From: Flagellimonas aequoris
GTDB lineage: Bacteria; Bacteroidota; Bacteroidia; Flavobacteriales; Flavobacteriaceae
Assembly: GCF_003584165.1 (NCBI RefSeq)
Contig: NZ_QXFJ01000031.1
Coordinates: 28,019-92,018 of the forward strand
Reading direction: 5' to 3'
DNA length: 64,000 bases
In this document: one piece after another, positions 6,974 to 15,179 of the stretch
How positions within the stretch are numbered: position 1 is the first letter of the stretch
Layout: every line of letters begins with the position of its first letter
Notes under the pieces: model-generated
Seen by the model: only the letters and a program-made list of their open reading frames with translations
What the model was told of the DNA's origin: nothing
Database searches by the model: none
Translations under genes and position numbers: made by a program

Positions 6974-8716
6974 ATGAGCCTCTCATTTGAAGAACAGATA
7001 CAACATGCCAACGTGCTTTTACAGGAAAATGAATGGGAAAAATCCATTGACAACTACCAAGAAGCACTGAAACTGGCCACCAATGACCAACAAAAAATCC
7101 ACCTGAACAGCGTGCTGGGCAGATTATACCAAAAAATGAAAAAACCTCAGGATGCCTTGACCGCATTTGAAGAGGCCCTGGCAGTGTACGATCATGGACC
7201 CGAAGCAGAAAATCAAGTAGAAAGAGCGTCTTTGTTGAACAATTTGGCAGCCATTTATACCCAATTGGATACGGCAAAGGCGATCGAAAATTATAAAGCT
7301 GCCTCCGATATATTTACTGTTCTAATGGATAATGGACAAACAGCCGTTGCACCACATCTGGCCAATACCCAGTTTGCATTGGCCGAGGTATATAACAAGA
7401 AGAACGATTTCTACTTTGCCAAAAAATACTACAAGGAAGCCATCAAACTTTATGAGCGATTGCCCGAGGACATGTATCATTCATTAAGGGCCAGTGCCCA
7501 TTATCAGTTGGGGAACATTTATACCGAGGAATTCTATGAGTTCGATGCCAAGATGCAATACCTGAAAGCTTTATCGCTGTTTGAAGGGTTGATTAGTGAA
7601 GGAGAAGAGTCTTTTCAACCGTATTTGGCCGCCGTGCTCAATAATTTGGGGGTTACCTTCAATGCGATGGGCGAGCCTGAAAAGGCATTGGAGCATTATG
7701 ATAGGGCCCTGCGAGTGTACCAGGAACTATCCGGTAAAGCTTACGATATTTTCCAACCCTATGTGGCGGCAACTTTGAGCAGTATGGGCATTGTACATGC
7801 CGAAATGAAGGATTTTGAAAAGGCGATCGCCTATATTGGGCAAGCCGTTGAACTCTACAATGGCCTTGCTGATTCCAGACCACAGGAATACACCCATTAT
7901 CTGGCCACAGGACTTCATAACCTGGGGCTTTTCCACTTTGAGATAAAGCAACTTCAACCTGCAATGGATTATTTTGGTCAGGCTTTGGAAATACGTAGGC
8001 GATTGGCATCAGAACAACCCATAAATTTTGATCCAGATTTTTGTGCCACAGCATTGAATTTGGTGGAACTATATCAGGCTGAATTGGAAACCAAAGTGGA
8101 TTTCGATTATAAAACAAAGGCATTGGAATTGCTGAACGATGTTGAGATGCGTTTACGGTCATACAACGACGATCGTCCCGTCATTAAAAACATGAAAAAC
8201 GATTGTGAACACTATACCGAATATTTCAACACTGTTGATGAAGAGGCGTTGACCATGCATTTGGTTTTTGGGAAAATCAAGGAACTGAATGAAGAAATAG
8301 ATAGCACCATTGTTCCCGAAGAAAAATTGGTTTTTCAACAACAGGTCAAGGAACTCCTGACGGGAAAATTCAAATTATACCCTGATAACATTCTATTAAG
8401 GAACGAACTTGCACTGGCCCATGCCAATCTGGCTTGGCTCCTATTGAGGTCAAAACGGTTCGATGAAGCGGAAGACACCATTAAAAAAGCACCAAACCTT
8501 CAATCCTCTCCAAGGTCCCTGCAGTGCAATTTGGCCCATATTTATCTTTTGCAAAACCAATTGGACAGGGCCTTGCCACTTTATGAGGAATTAAAAGGCC
8601 AAACCAATGACGAAGGCAAGACGTACCAAGAAATCATCCTGAAGGATTTTGACATTCTGGAGAGGGACGGAATCCATCATGAAGACTTTGAAAAAGTGAG
8701 GCAATTATTGTCGTAA
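6974..8716 (+). CDS. Tetratricopeptide repeat protein of the hyp operon
   Basis: A 580-residue protein built mostly of TPR helices. Repeats of the A..LY...G..EKAL.YY..AL type run from about residue 10 to 400, with further copies near 500-550. No signal peptide or membrane segment is visible, so it is probably cytoplasmic. The likely role is a protein-protein scaffold; no enzyme motif is seen. It starts 22 bases after the Aat-like gene and is the last gene of the plus-strand hyp operon before a strong hairpin. In-frame ATGs at 6863 and 6932 overlap the previous gene; MSLSFEEQIQ at 6974 gives a clean start. I do not recognise a named orthologue. Confidence 0.8.
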   Translation: MSLSFEEQIQHANVLLQENEWEKSIDNYQEALKLATNDQQKIHLNSVLGRLYQKMKKPQDALTAFEEALAVYDHGPEAENQVERASLLNNLAAIYTQLDTAKAIENYKAASDIFTVLMDNGQTAVAPHLANTQFALAEVYNKKNDFYFAKKYYKEAIKLYERLPEDMYHSLRASAHYQLGNIYTEEFYEFDAKMQYLKALSLFEGLISEGEESFQPYLAAVLNNLGVTFNAMGEPEKALEHYDRALRVYQELSGKAYDIFQPYVAATLSSMGIVHAEMKDFEKAIAYIGQAVELYNGLADSRPQEYTHYLATGLHNLGLFHFEIKQLQPAMDYFGQALEIRRRLASEQPINFDPDFCATALNLVELYQAELETKVDFDYKTKALELLNDVEMRLRSYNDDRPVIKNMKNDCEHYTEYFNTVDEEALTMHLVFGKIKELNEEIDSTIVPEEKLVFQQQVKELLTGKFKLYPDNILLRNELALAHANLAWLLLRSKRFDEAEDTIKKAPNLQSSPRSLQCNLAHIYLLQNQLDRALPLYEELKGQTNDEGKTYQEIILKDFDILERDGIHHEDFEKVRQLLS

Positions 8717-8741
8717 GGCTTCGAAAATCCAAAACATAAAA

Positions 8742-8800
8742 AACTGACCAAAAAGTGTATTCTGATTTTTTATTTCAGAAGGGTCACTTTTTGGCCAGTT
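8742..8800 (-). terminator. Long nested hairpin between convergent hyp and sulfur operons
   Basis: Outer arms 8742-8757 (AACTGACCAAAAAGTG) and 8785-8800 pair over 16 bases with one wobble. An inner pair TTCTGA/TCAGAA (8760-8765, 8775-8780) extends the fold. On the minus strand the stem is followed by a T-run, so it probably ends the sulfur operon; it may also stop the hyp operon coming from the other side. Confidence 0.75.
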
Positions 8801-8838
8801 CCCGTTAAATATGAAAAAGGTATCTTTTTTGTGTTTGA

Positions 8839-9315
8839 TCAGATGAACAACAAGTGAGTTCCTTCTTGATCGGCCCTACTATAGAAATCGCCAATAGTAA
8901 GGATACCATCCAATTCATCAATAAGATCTTCTTTTTCCAAATGGAACATTTCCACCGCCAATTTACAGGCCCAAAGCTTGCATCCCGAATCCGATAGGAT
9001 TTCCAAAAACTCGCCTACAGGTGGCATATCCAATTTTTCCATTTCTTTTTTCATCATGTTGGAAGCGAATGCTTCAACACCTGGCAATCCGCCCAACATG
9101 GTGGGCATGTGCATGGCAGGGTTGCCTACCGTGGCCACATGGAGATGTTCCAGTTTTTTCTTTTGAATGGCTTCCAATCCAAAGAAAGTAAAGAATATCT
9201 CAGATTCAATGCCTTCCATTCGAGCCCCGTTGGCCATCACAAATGCCGCGTAGACATTTTCGAGGGTGGCCTTGGAGAGGATAAAGAGCATTTTTTTGAC
9301 TTTTGTTTCACTCAT
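8839..9315 (-). CDS. DsrE/DsrF-like sulfur relay protein
   Basis: A 158-residue protein of the DsrE/F/H-like superfamily, small proteins that carry persulfide sulfur on a cysteine. The N-terminus (KMLFILSKATLENVYAAFVM) is the beta-alpha start of the fold. The conserved thiol region is SGCKLWACKLAVEM (Cys112 and Cys117), which matches the CxxxxC pattern of DsrE2-like members. The central segment around residues 65-90 is rich in Met and Gly. It is the last gene of a three-gene minus-strand operon after an SQR-like flavoprotein and a TusE-like protein, which supports a role in moving sulfur released by sulfide oxidation. The acceptor is unknown. Confidence 0.85.
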   Translation of the reverse strand: MSETKVKKMLFILSKATLENVYAAFVMANGARMEGIESEIFFTFFGLEAIQKKKLEHLHVATVGNPAMHMPTMLGGLPGVEAFASNMMKKEMEKLDMPPVGEFLEILSDSGCKLWACKLAVEMFHLEKEDLIDELDGILTIGDFYSRADQEGTHLLFI

Positions 9316-9347
9316 GACCTTGCGTTTAAATTTTTATTTTTTAAGCC

Positions 9348-9656
9348 TTATATACAGCTCTTTGGTTTCGGAATACCGGCAATCATTGTTGCTTTTTTCA
9401 AGGGTCCGCCTGGGAACAGTGCATAGAATTCCTTAATATCTATGACACCACTTTTTTTGATTCCCCTGATGGACAATGGTTCTTCTTCTTTGAACTTCTG
9501 TTGGATATAATCGATTATCGCCCAATGCTTATCGGTCATTTCAATGCCTTGTTCTTTGGCTATCTCTGTGCCAATTTCTTTGTTCCATTGGGAAAAATCG
9601 GTTAGATATCCTTCTTGGTCCACGGAAACTGTTGCTTGTGCTATTGTCTTGTCCAT
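9348..9656 (-). CDS. TusE/DsrC-like sulfur carrier protein
   Basis: A 102-residue member of the TusE/DsrC/DsvC family. The core WAIIDYIQQKF and SIRGIKKSG are present, and the flexible C-terminal arm ends FPGGPLKKATMIAGIPKPKSCI with the invariant penultimate cysteine (CysA). The second cysteine of true DsrC, 11 positions earlier, is replaced by Thr. Family knowledge says the two-cysteine form is the partner of dissimilatory sulfite reductase, while one-cysteine forms act as simple sulfur carriers. No dsrAB is in the window. It lies between the SQR-like gene (26-base gap) and the DsrE-like gene (32-base gap). Confidence 0.88.
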   Translation of the reverse strand: MDKTIAQATVSVDQEGYLTDFSQWNKEIGTEIAKEQGIEMTDKHWAIIDYIQQKFKEEEPLSIRGIKKSGVIDIKEFYALFPGGPLKKATMIAGIPKPKSCI

Positions 9657-9682
9657 TTCTTTAGTATTTAGGTTTACAAATA

Positions 9683-10930
9683 TTATGCTTCTGTTTCTTC
9701 AAAATGTTTTCCTTTTTCGCTCATGGTTGCCGATACGAAGGGGATATGGATGCCTTTGATGAGCATGTTCCAATAAATCCATCTAAAGGCCAGTTTTCCC
9801 ATATGGTTCATCCTGCTTTCTTTCAATAGGTTCAAGGGGCCTACACCTGGGAATGGGAACGTGCCTTCAACGGGCTCATGTGTGTAGTTGAAATCGATCA
9901 AAAGGGCTTTTCCATCACCAGTCTCGATAAAGCAGTTTGCATGTCCGTCAAACTCTTCTTTTAAAGGTTCCCCTTTGATGTACCTCAAGATGTTCTCGGT
10001 CAATATCTCTGCTTCAAAGTGGGCTACGGAACCTGCTTTGGAAGCTGGTAGATTTGTGGCATCACCAAGGGCAAAAATATTTTCATGGGCCTCGGTCTGT
10101 AATGTAGCCTTGTTGGTAGGCACATAGTTGAGGTCATCCCCCAAACCGGAACGTTCGATCAATGCATCGCCCATGTTGGTGGGAACGGTGACCAAAATAT
10201 CGTAGGGTACTTCGGTTTCTGCATAATCAATGATTTTATTGTTCTCATAATCCACACGCTCAATGTTGAAGTCTGTAACTTCTTTGATGCCCTTATCGGT
10301 CAACAAGTGGTGAAGTGCCTGTGTTGCTTTAGGCTTGGTGAAGGCGCCTCCCAATGGGGTCACGAAGGTGATGTCCACTTTATCCCGCATGCCTTTGTTT
10401 TTGAAATAGGAATCGGCCAAGAAAGCAAATTCCAATGGGGCAACGGGACATTTGATGGGCATTTCGGTGATATGGACCACCAGTTTTCCGCCTTTCCACT
10501 CCCTAAATTTGTCACGCAGGGCTTTTGCGCCTTCATAGGTATAAAAATCGAAAACGCTTTTGTGCCATTCAGGGCCTTTCATTCCTTCTACTTCCTCAGG
10601 AGCGATTTTGGTTCCGGTGGCAATGATGAGGATGTCATAGGGAAGTTCTTCGCCTTTTTCCAGTTGGACCTTATTCTCCTCAGGAACGATCAATTCAATT
10701 TTTTCCTGAATGTAACGAGCATCCTTAGGAATGAACTTGGATCCTTTTTTCTTGACCTGATCGGTCGTATAAATATCAAAGGGAAGAAATAAAAAACCCG
10801 GTTGATAATAATGCGTTTTATATTGATCTACAATGGTAATCTTCCATTCATCTTTTGGAAGCTTTCCTATCAAATGGTTTGCCATCATCGTTCCGGCTGT
10901 TCCAGCGCCCAATATGACCAAATTTTTCAT
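9683..10930 (-). CDS. Sulfide:quinone oxidoreductase-like flavoprotein
   Basis: FAD-dependent pyridine-nucleotide-disulfide-type oxidoreductase of the SQR/flavocytochrome c sulfide dehydrogenase group. The 415-residue protein opens with the FAD motif VILGAGTAGTMMANHL and has a second FAD contact in ENIFALGDATNLP (about 283-295). Two cysteines, Cys161 in PIKCPVAPLEF and Cys333 in GHANCFIE, match the pair that handles the polysulfide chain; the third cysteine found in some SQRs is absent. The C-terminus (RWIYWNMLIKGIHIPF) is amphipathic and could bind the membrane. It is first in an operon with TusE-like and DsrE-like genes, strong context for sulfide oxidation to the quinone pool. Substrate is inferred, not shown. 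Confidence 0.85.
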   Translation of the reverse strand: MKNLVILGAGTAGTMMANHLIGKLPKDEWKITIVDQYKTHYYQPGFLFLPFDIYTTDQVKKKGSKFIPKDARYIQEKIELIVPEENKVQLEKGEELPYDILIIATGTKIAPEEVEGMKGPEWHKSVFDFYTYEGAKALRDKFREWKGGKLVVHITEMPIKCPVAPLEFAFLADSYFKNKGMRDKVDITFVTPLGGAFTKPKATQALHHLLTDKGIKEVTDFNIERVDYENNKIIDYAETEVPYDILVTVPTNMGDALIERSGLGDDLNYVPTNKATLQTEAHENIFALGDATNLPASKAGSVAHFEAEILTENILRYIKGEPLKEEFDGHANCFIETGDGKALLIDFNYTHEPVEGTFPFPGVGPLNLLKESRMNHMGKLAFRWIYWNMLIKGIHIPFVSATMSEKGKHFEETEA

Positions 10931-10958
10931 GATATATAGATTGTGTGATTTACTATGG

Positions 10959-10966
10959 TAAAAGTA
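10959..10966 (-). promoter_or_regulatory. Candidate -7 element of the sqr-tusE-dsrE promoter
   Basis: On the minus strand TACTTTTA, one base off TAnnTTTG. It starts 29.5 bp from the centre of the palindrome at 10990-11001. The predicted transcript start is near 10954, a leader of about 24 nt. Confidence 0.5.
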
Positions 10967-10989
10967 CTCAAAGGGCGGATCGGCGAATA

Positions 10990-11001
10990 TGACAATTGTC
11001 A
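10990..11001. promoter_or_regulatory. Palindromic operator TGAC-AATT-GTCA upstream of sqr
   Basis: A perfect 12-base palindrome sharing the TGAC-N4-GTCA core, and the preceding TA (TATGACAA), with the site between hyaA and hypA. Its position relative to the sqr -7 element is the same as at the hydrogenase promoters, which suggests one Crp/Fnr-type activator for both. Confidence 0.6.
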
Positions 11002-11019
11002 GTTTCGGGCATAAAGTTG

Positions 11020-11035
11020 TGTAACTTAAGTTACA
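11020..11035. promoter_or_regulatory. Perfect 16-bp palindrome TGTAACTTAAGTTACA
   Basis: The arms GTAAC and GTTAC are separated by TTAA, again a 5-4-5 layout. Its centre (11027.5) is 32 bp, about three helical turns, from the first sqr operator, so two dimers would sit on the same DNA face. It could be a second regulator site for sqr (about -73) or a control site for the small gene at 11045. Confidence 0.5.
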
Positions 11036-11044
11036 TAAGTGCCT

Positions 11045-11209
11045 ATGAAACAGTTAAATATGTATTTTGATTACATGTGGGAGCCTATTCCTTTGACCAT
11101 GGCAAATCTTCTTTTTGTGTTGGTTGGCTCCGGAATTTGGGGCGTTAGGGGAATATCCTTTTGTATGTGTATGAAGGGCAAGAAGAAGGATGTTTCACCA
11201 GTTACGTGA
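11045..11209 (+). CDS. Possible small membrane protein (54 aa)
   Basis: The frame reads MKQLNMYFDYMWEPIPLTMA and continues with a hydrophobic stretch LLFVLVGSGIWGVRGIS (about residues 21-38), two cysteines (FCMCMK) and a basic tail KGKKKDVSPVT. One membrane helix is likely. The reading frame is uninterrupted and the composition is protein-like, but I recognise no family and see no good -7 element at the right distance. It lies opposite the sqr operon, only 9 bases after a perfect palindrome, which would then overlap its leader. It occupies half of the otherwise gene-free 10931-11290 stretch. Treat as a candidate. Confidence 0.35.
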   Translation: MKQLNMYFDYMWEPIPLTMANLLFVLVGSGIWGVRGISFCMCMKGKKKDVSPVT

Positions 11210-11290
11210 ACAAAAAATGCTGTTTTATTCTTAACCAAAAGGATGGATCCTATCTGAATGTTGACTTATCCGATTAACGGCTTTGATTGG

Positions 11291-13687
11291 TCAGGCCACC
11301 TTGGTTTTTAAGGATATGTTCTTAATTATTTTGGTATGGAGCAATGGGCCGTTCACTGGTTTGGTCATAAGATCGTTTGCACCCAATCTGAATATTTCCT
11401 TGCGGGTATTACTGGTATTGTCCGCGGTGAGAACAATAATCGGGATTTGGGGCGGACAATTGGCCTTTCCACTGCGGATGATACCGGTTGTTTCGAATCC
11501 GTCCATTTCGGGCATTTGTAAGTCCATCAAAATCAAATCGAAGGATTTATTTTCCATGATTTCCAAGGCTTCTTTGCCGTGGTTGGCAATGGTCAGGTTC
11601 ATGTTCTCCCATTTCTTGAACAGCAGTTTTACCACGGTCTGGTTCATTTTATTGTCCTCCACCAGCAGGATTTGGCTTTCTTGCATATCAAAATCTTCAG
11701 CAGTATGGGCAGGTACTTTGTCCATGACCAAAGTTTCTTCATCAATTTGATAGGTGAGGCCAAGCTTACAGATGATTCCTTGGTTGGTGTTGTTTGCAAT
11801 ATCTATGGTTCCTCCTTGGAGGTCCACATAATTCTTTACAATGTACAATCCCAAACCAAGACCACTATATTCTCTTTTATCCATAAAGGATTTTTTGGTG
11901 AAGGACTCGAAAATCGTGCTCATTTTTTCTTTGGAAATCCCAATTCCTGAATCCTTGATGGTAAAGTCCAGGGTTACCCCATTGGAACCGTTATAACTTG
12001 TGGCAATGTTTATTTCCACATAGCCCTCATTGGTGAATTTAATGGCATTGTCCAACAGGTGGTCAAGAATCTGGACCAATTTTACTTTGTCGCCCACAAT
12101 ACGGTTTGGTAAGGTATGAGGGATGGATACCTTGAATTCCAGGTTTTTGGCCTCGGCTTTTTTCTGTTGTGCCGCGATGACCTTGGCAAGGGTAGATGGC
12201 AATTCAAACGAGACCTCTTTCAGCTCGTGATCCCCTTTTTCTATCACGGTAAAGTCCAAAATATCCTCAATATTGCCCAACAAATTCTTTGAAGAACTCA
12301 GGATCAACCTGCACTTTTCTTCCAGATCTTCATCCTTATCGTTCTGCTGTAGGGCACTGGCCACTCCCATGATCAAATTCAACGGTGTTCTAAGCTCATG
12401 GCTTATATTGGAAAGGAACGAAGATTTTATTTCGTTCATGTCCTCTGCACGTTGGAGTGCCAATAATTGGTTCTTCTCATTCTCCATCCTAAGATCTCGG
12501 ATCCTGTTGCTCATGGAAATGGACAGGAAAATAATTTCAAACCCGATCCCAAATTTTGCCCCGTTGTTGGTGAAGAAGGAGTTTTCTATGGTATTGAAGT
12601 TGTTGAGTATAAAGATCACGAAGCCAAATACCAAAAAAGATATACCGATGATAAAGTAGGGGTCCACAGAGACCTTTTTTTGCTTTACCGCCACTAGGGA
12701 ACTGATCATATGGATCAATACCAATATGCCAATGACATTGGCCAAAGGGTAACAAAAGGCAAACCCTCCAGGAATGGTGAACAAGAGCAGTGTTCCTACT
12801 AAGTTTAAAATGCTCAAAAAGTTACCGGCACGATGCAAAACAGGGCTGTTCTTTTTAAGGTTCAAGAACTTGTCGCCATATCTTCCAAAAAAGAACAACG
12901 AAATAAAAGCCGTCAGCAAAACTGCCCTGTCCGAAAGCCAACCACCGCTTGGTGTTAGGTATTGATGAAAAAAACCATCCAATGAAAACTGCATCAAGGC
13001 GATAAAGAGCACATATAGACCATAGTAAATGAATGCTTGATCCTTCAATGCGAAAAAGAAAAATAGATAGATGATACAGGCCAGTACCAATATGCCATAA
13101 AAGAAGCCATAAAAAACCTGCTCTTTATAGGTGAGGTCAAAAAATTGGTCCTTTTTATAGAGCTGCAATGGGAACATGACCACTTCTCCATCGCTCTTAA
13201 TATGGATATAGGCGGTTACCTTTTGGTGTGGACTCAGCTTGAGGTCAAAAATGGATTTTCGATGATGAACGGTTTTTTTGTTGAATGGCATTTTATCCCC
13301 GCTGGTCTGTTTACTTACCTTGCCATGGCTATCGATAATGAATAGGTCCACCACATCGGTAATAGGTCTTGCGGTTTCCAAGTAATATTCCCCATACTTG
13401 GATGAGGGGTTCTCAATCTCAAATTTCAACCAGTAGTTTTCATTGGAAAAACCAATGTTCTCTTTTAAGCTGGAAAGTGGAATGAAAGATAGATTATTGT
13501 TGTTCCGGATATCCTCAAAATCGAAATCCTTGGTTCCCGCCATAAAAATAGAGGTGTTGGGCCGAAGGGAAATGGCATCGGTTTGGTCATCCAATATGAG
13601 AGTTGTGGACAAAGCTACTTTTGGTAGCATTAGTATAACGGCATGCAAAAATAATTTGGCCGTCCATAAAATAGATAGTCGCATCAA
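11291..13687 (-). CDS. Hybrid histidine kinase with 7TMR-DISM sensor
   Basis: A 798-residue membrane sensor. After a signal segment (about 10-28) comes a periplasmic 7TMR-DISMED2-like beta domain (about 40-175), seven membrane helices (about 192-395), a HisKA domain with phospho-acceptor His430 in SNISHELRTPLN, a HATPase domain (DNAIKF, DSGIGIS, GLGLGLYIVK) and a C-terminal receiver domain with phosphorylation site Asp722 in LILMDLQMPEMDG. No output domain or DNA-binding partner is adjacent, so signalling must go through a phosphotransfer protein elsewhere. The periplasmic domain type often binds carbohydrates or other small ligands; the signal here is unknown. An inverted repeat lies directly upstream. 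Confidence 0.92.
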   Translation of the reverse strand: MMRLSILWTAKLFLHAVILMLPKVALSTTLILDDQTDAISLRPNTSIFMAGTKDFDFEDIRNNNNLSFIPLSSLKENIGFSNENYWLKFEIENPSSKYGEYYLETARPITDVVDLFIIDSHGKVSKQTSGDKMPFNKKTVHHRKSIFDLKLSPHQKVTAYIHIKSDGEVVMFPLQLYKKDQFFDLTYKEQVFYGFFYGILVLACIIYLFFFFALKDQAFIYYGLYVLFIALMQFSLDGFFHQYLTPSGGWLSDRAVLLTAFISLFFFGRYGDKFLNLKKNSPVLHRAGNFLSILNLVGTLLLFTIPGGFAFCYPLANVIGILVLIHMISSLVAVKQKKVSVDPYFIIGISFLVFGFVIFILNNFNTIENSFFTNNGAKFGIGFEIIFLSISMSNRIRDLRMENEKNQLLALQRAEDMNEIKSSFLSNISHELRTPLNLIMGVASALQQNDKDEDLEEKCRLILSSSKNLLGNIEDILDFTVIEKGDHELKEVSFELPSTLAKVIAAQQKKAEAKNLEFKVSIPHTLPNRIVGDKVKLVQILDHLLDNAIKFTNEGYVEINIATSYNGSNGVTLDFTIKDSGIGISKEKMSTIFESFTKKSFMDKREYSGLGLGLYIVKNYVDLQGGTIDIANNTNQGIICKLGLTYQIDEETLVMDKVPAHTAEDFDMQESQILLVEDNKMNQTVVKLLFKKWENMNLTIANHGKEALEIMENKSFDLILMDLQMPEMDGFETTGIIRSGKANCPPQIPIIVLTADNTSNTRKEIFRLGANDLMTKPVNGPLLHTKIIKNISLKTKVA

Positions 13688-13698
13688 GTAGGCATTTG

Positions 13699-13725
13699 GA
13701 TGTTACCCTTTGGGAAAGTAACATC
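13699..13725. promoter_or_regulatory. Inverted repeat upstream of the hybrid kinase gene
   Basis: Arms GATGTTAC (13699-13706) and GTAACATC (13718-13725) match perfectly across an 11-base spacer. It begins 11 bases upstream of the kinase ATG, so it is an operator or a leader hairpin. The rest of the 295-bp gap to the YHS gene shows no ORF. Confidence 0.45.
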
Positions 13726-13982
13726 TGGTTTGTCAAACGATGTTCGTTCGATAATTCAACTTAAAGGAAGGACATGTTGGGGTTTTGGTGAATAAATAAA
13801 GGTGTTCTGCATAATATTTCGATGTGTGGTATGGTTCCTGAATCCTTGAATATACTTGGATTAAACAGTTTTTCCTTGATTGTATGTCCTTATTAATGGA
13901 TTAAAAAATCAAAATGACTTGAAAGGAACGCTTTCTTCTTGGGACTAAATTTTCCATATCCACTCAATGTAATGACGAGATA

Positions 13983-14435
13983 ATGGAAAAAACGAAAAAA
14001 ACGATTTTAGCTCTTTTCTTGGCGATAGGAGCCCTGACCCATGCACAAAGCATCGATTACAATACCAAAAAAGGTTATGCAGCCAATGGGTATGATGTGG
14101 TTTCCTATTTTGACGGAAAGGCCTTGGAAGGCCAAAAAGAGTTTACTGCCCAGTATGATGGTGTGAACTACAAGTTTTCCAACGCAACCAATTTGATGAA
14201 ATTCAAAGCGGATCCCAAAGCGTATTTGCCTGAATATGGTGGGTACTGTGCATATGCCGTGGCCGTTTCCGGAAAGAAGGTCAATGTGAATCCCAAAACC
14301 TTCGAGATCAGGGATGGCAAGTTGTACCTGTTCTATAATTCAGGGAACACCAATACACTGGATCTTTGGCTAAAGGAGTCTCCTGATGACCTGCAAGCCA
14401 AAGCAGATGTAAACTGGGAAAAAATCAAGAATTAG
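13983..14435 (+). CDS. Secreted YHS-domain protein
   Basis: A 150-residue protein with a signal peptide (about 1-21, ending THAQ) and one YHS domain. The domain core is GYAANGYDVVSYF at about 31-43 and PEYGGYCAYAVAVSGKK at about 81-97. YHS domains are small and often linked with metal handling in copper ATPases and related proteins; this family of lone periplasmic YHS proteins has no firmly assigned role. The single cysteine in GGYCAYA could be a metal contact (inference). It begins a plus-strand series of five closely spaced genes, the next start being about 75 bases on. Confidence 0.82.
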   Translation: MEKTKKTILALFLAIGALTHAQSIDYNTKKGYAANGYDVVSYFDGKALEGQKEFTAQYDGVNYKFSNATNLMKFKADPKAYLPEYGGYCAYAVAVSGKKVNVNPKTFEIRDGKLYLFYNSGNTNTLDLWLKESPDDLQAKADVNWEKIKN

Positions 14436-14508
14436 TAACTTTTTGGAAGATTTTACGTCAAAAAAGTATGTGACCTTCAATCCATTACTGGTTTTGAAGG
14501 GATATTTC

Positions 14509-15177
14509 ATGGATAATTCCGGTATGGTTCAATTCGCAAAGGTTTTTTTATCTGGGTTATTGATAAGTTTCTTAGGGGCATTGCCTTTTGGAACCTTGAA
14601 CCTAACCGCCTTTGATATCTCCGCTGCACAAGGATCAATGCCGGCCTTTTGGTTTGCACTGGCGGTGGTTCTTGTGGAACTCATTATGGTTAGGCTTACC
14701 CTTTACGGCCATGAAAGGTTACAATTTGGGGACCAGTTTGTGCGCCTTTTACTGCCCTTGGGCATTCTTTTGCTGATGTACCTTTCCATATCCAGTTTTT
14801 TGGACTCATCGAATATTGCTGGGGCAAGTTCAAAAGCTTCGATTTTACCTCAGATCAAATCCACCTTTGTTTTAGGGCTCTTGTTGAGTGCTCTGAATCC
14901 CCTGCAGCTTCCATTTTGGTTTTCTTGGAACAAAATACTGGACAATAGGGGTGTCTTAAAATCCAAGGGAGCCCATTATACCTTTTATTTAATTGGAATT
15001 GGTCTAGGTACCTGGATGGCACTGGGAGTATTTATCACTGCAGGAAAATATATTTTCAATAATTACGGACAATACAATAGGATGACGAATCTTTTAATGG
15101 GATGTATGTACCTTGGATTTTCTTTCTATCTTTTGTTCCTATTCATCAAAAAGCGAACCAAATACAAAATCCAATAA
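14509..15177 (+). CDS. LysE-family amino acid exporter-like membrane protein
   Basis: A roughly 222-residue integral membrane protein with about six helices. The N-terminal segment VFLSGLLISFLGALPFGTLNLTAFDISAAQG resembles the start of LysE/RhtB exporters, including the Pro-x-Gly-x-x-Asn pattern (PFGTLN). Later helices cover about 45-65, 85-105, 125-150, 160-180 and 195-215. The substrate cannot be told. I chose the ATG at 14509, since the upstream frame from 14443 is not hydrophobic. It is followed within 2 bases by the DinB-like gene, so the two are probably cotranscribed. Confidence 0.75.
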   Translation: MDNSGMVQFAKVFLSGLLISFLGALPFGTLNLTAFDISAAQGSMPAFWFALAVVLVELIMVRLTLYGHERLQFGDQFVRLLLPLGILLLMYLSISSFLDSSNIAGASSKASILPQIKSTFVLGLLLSALNPLQLPFWFSWNKILDNRGVLKSKGAHYTFYLIGIGLGTWMALGVFITAGKYIFNNYGQYNRMTNLLMGCMYLGFSFYLLFLFIKKRTKYKIQ

Positions 15178-15179
15178 CC

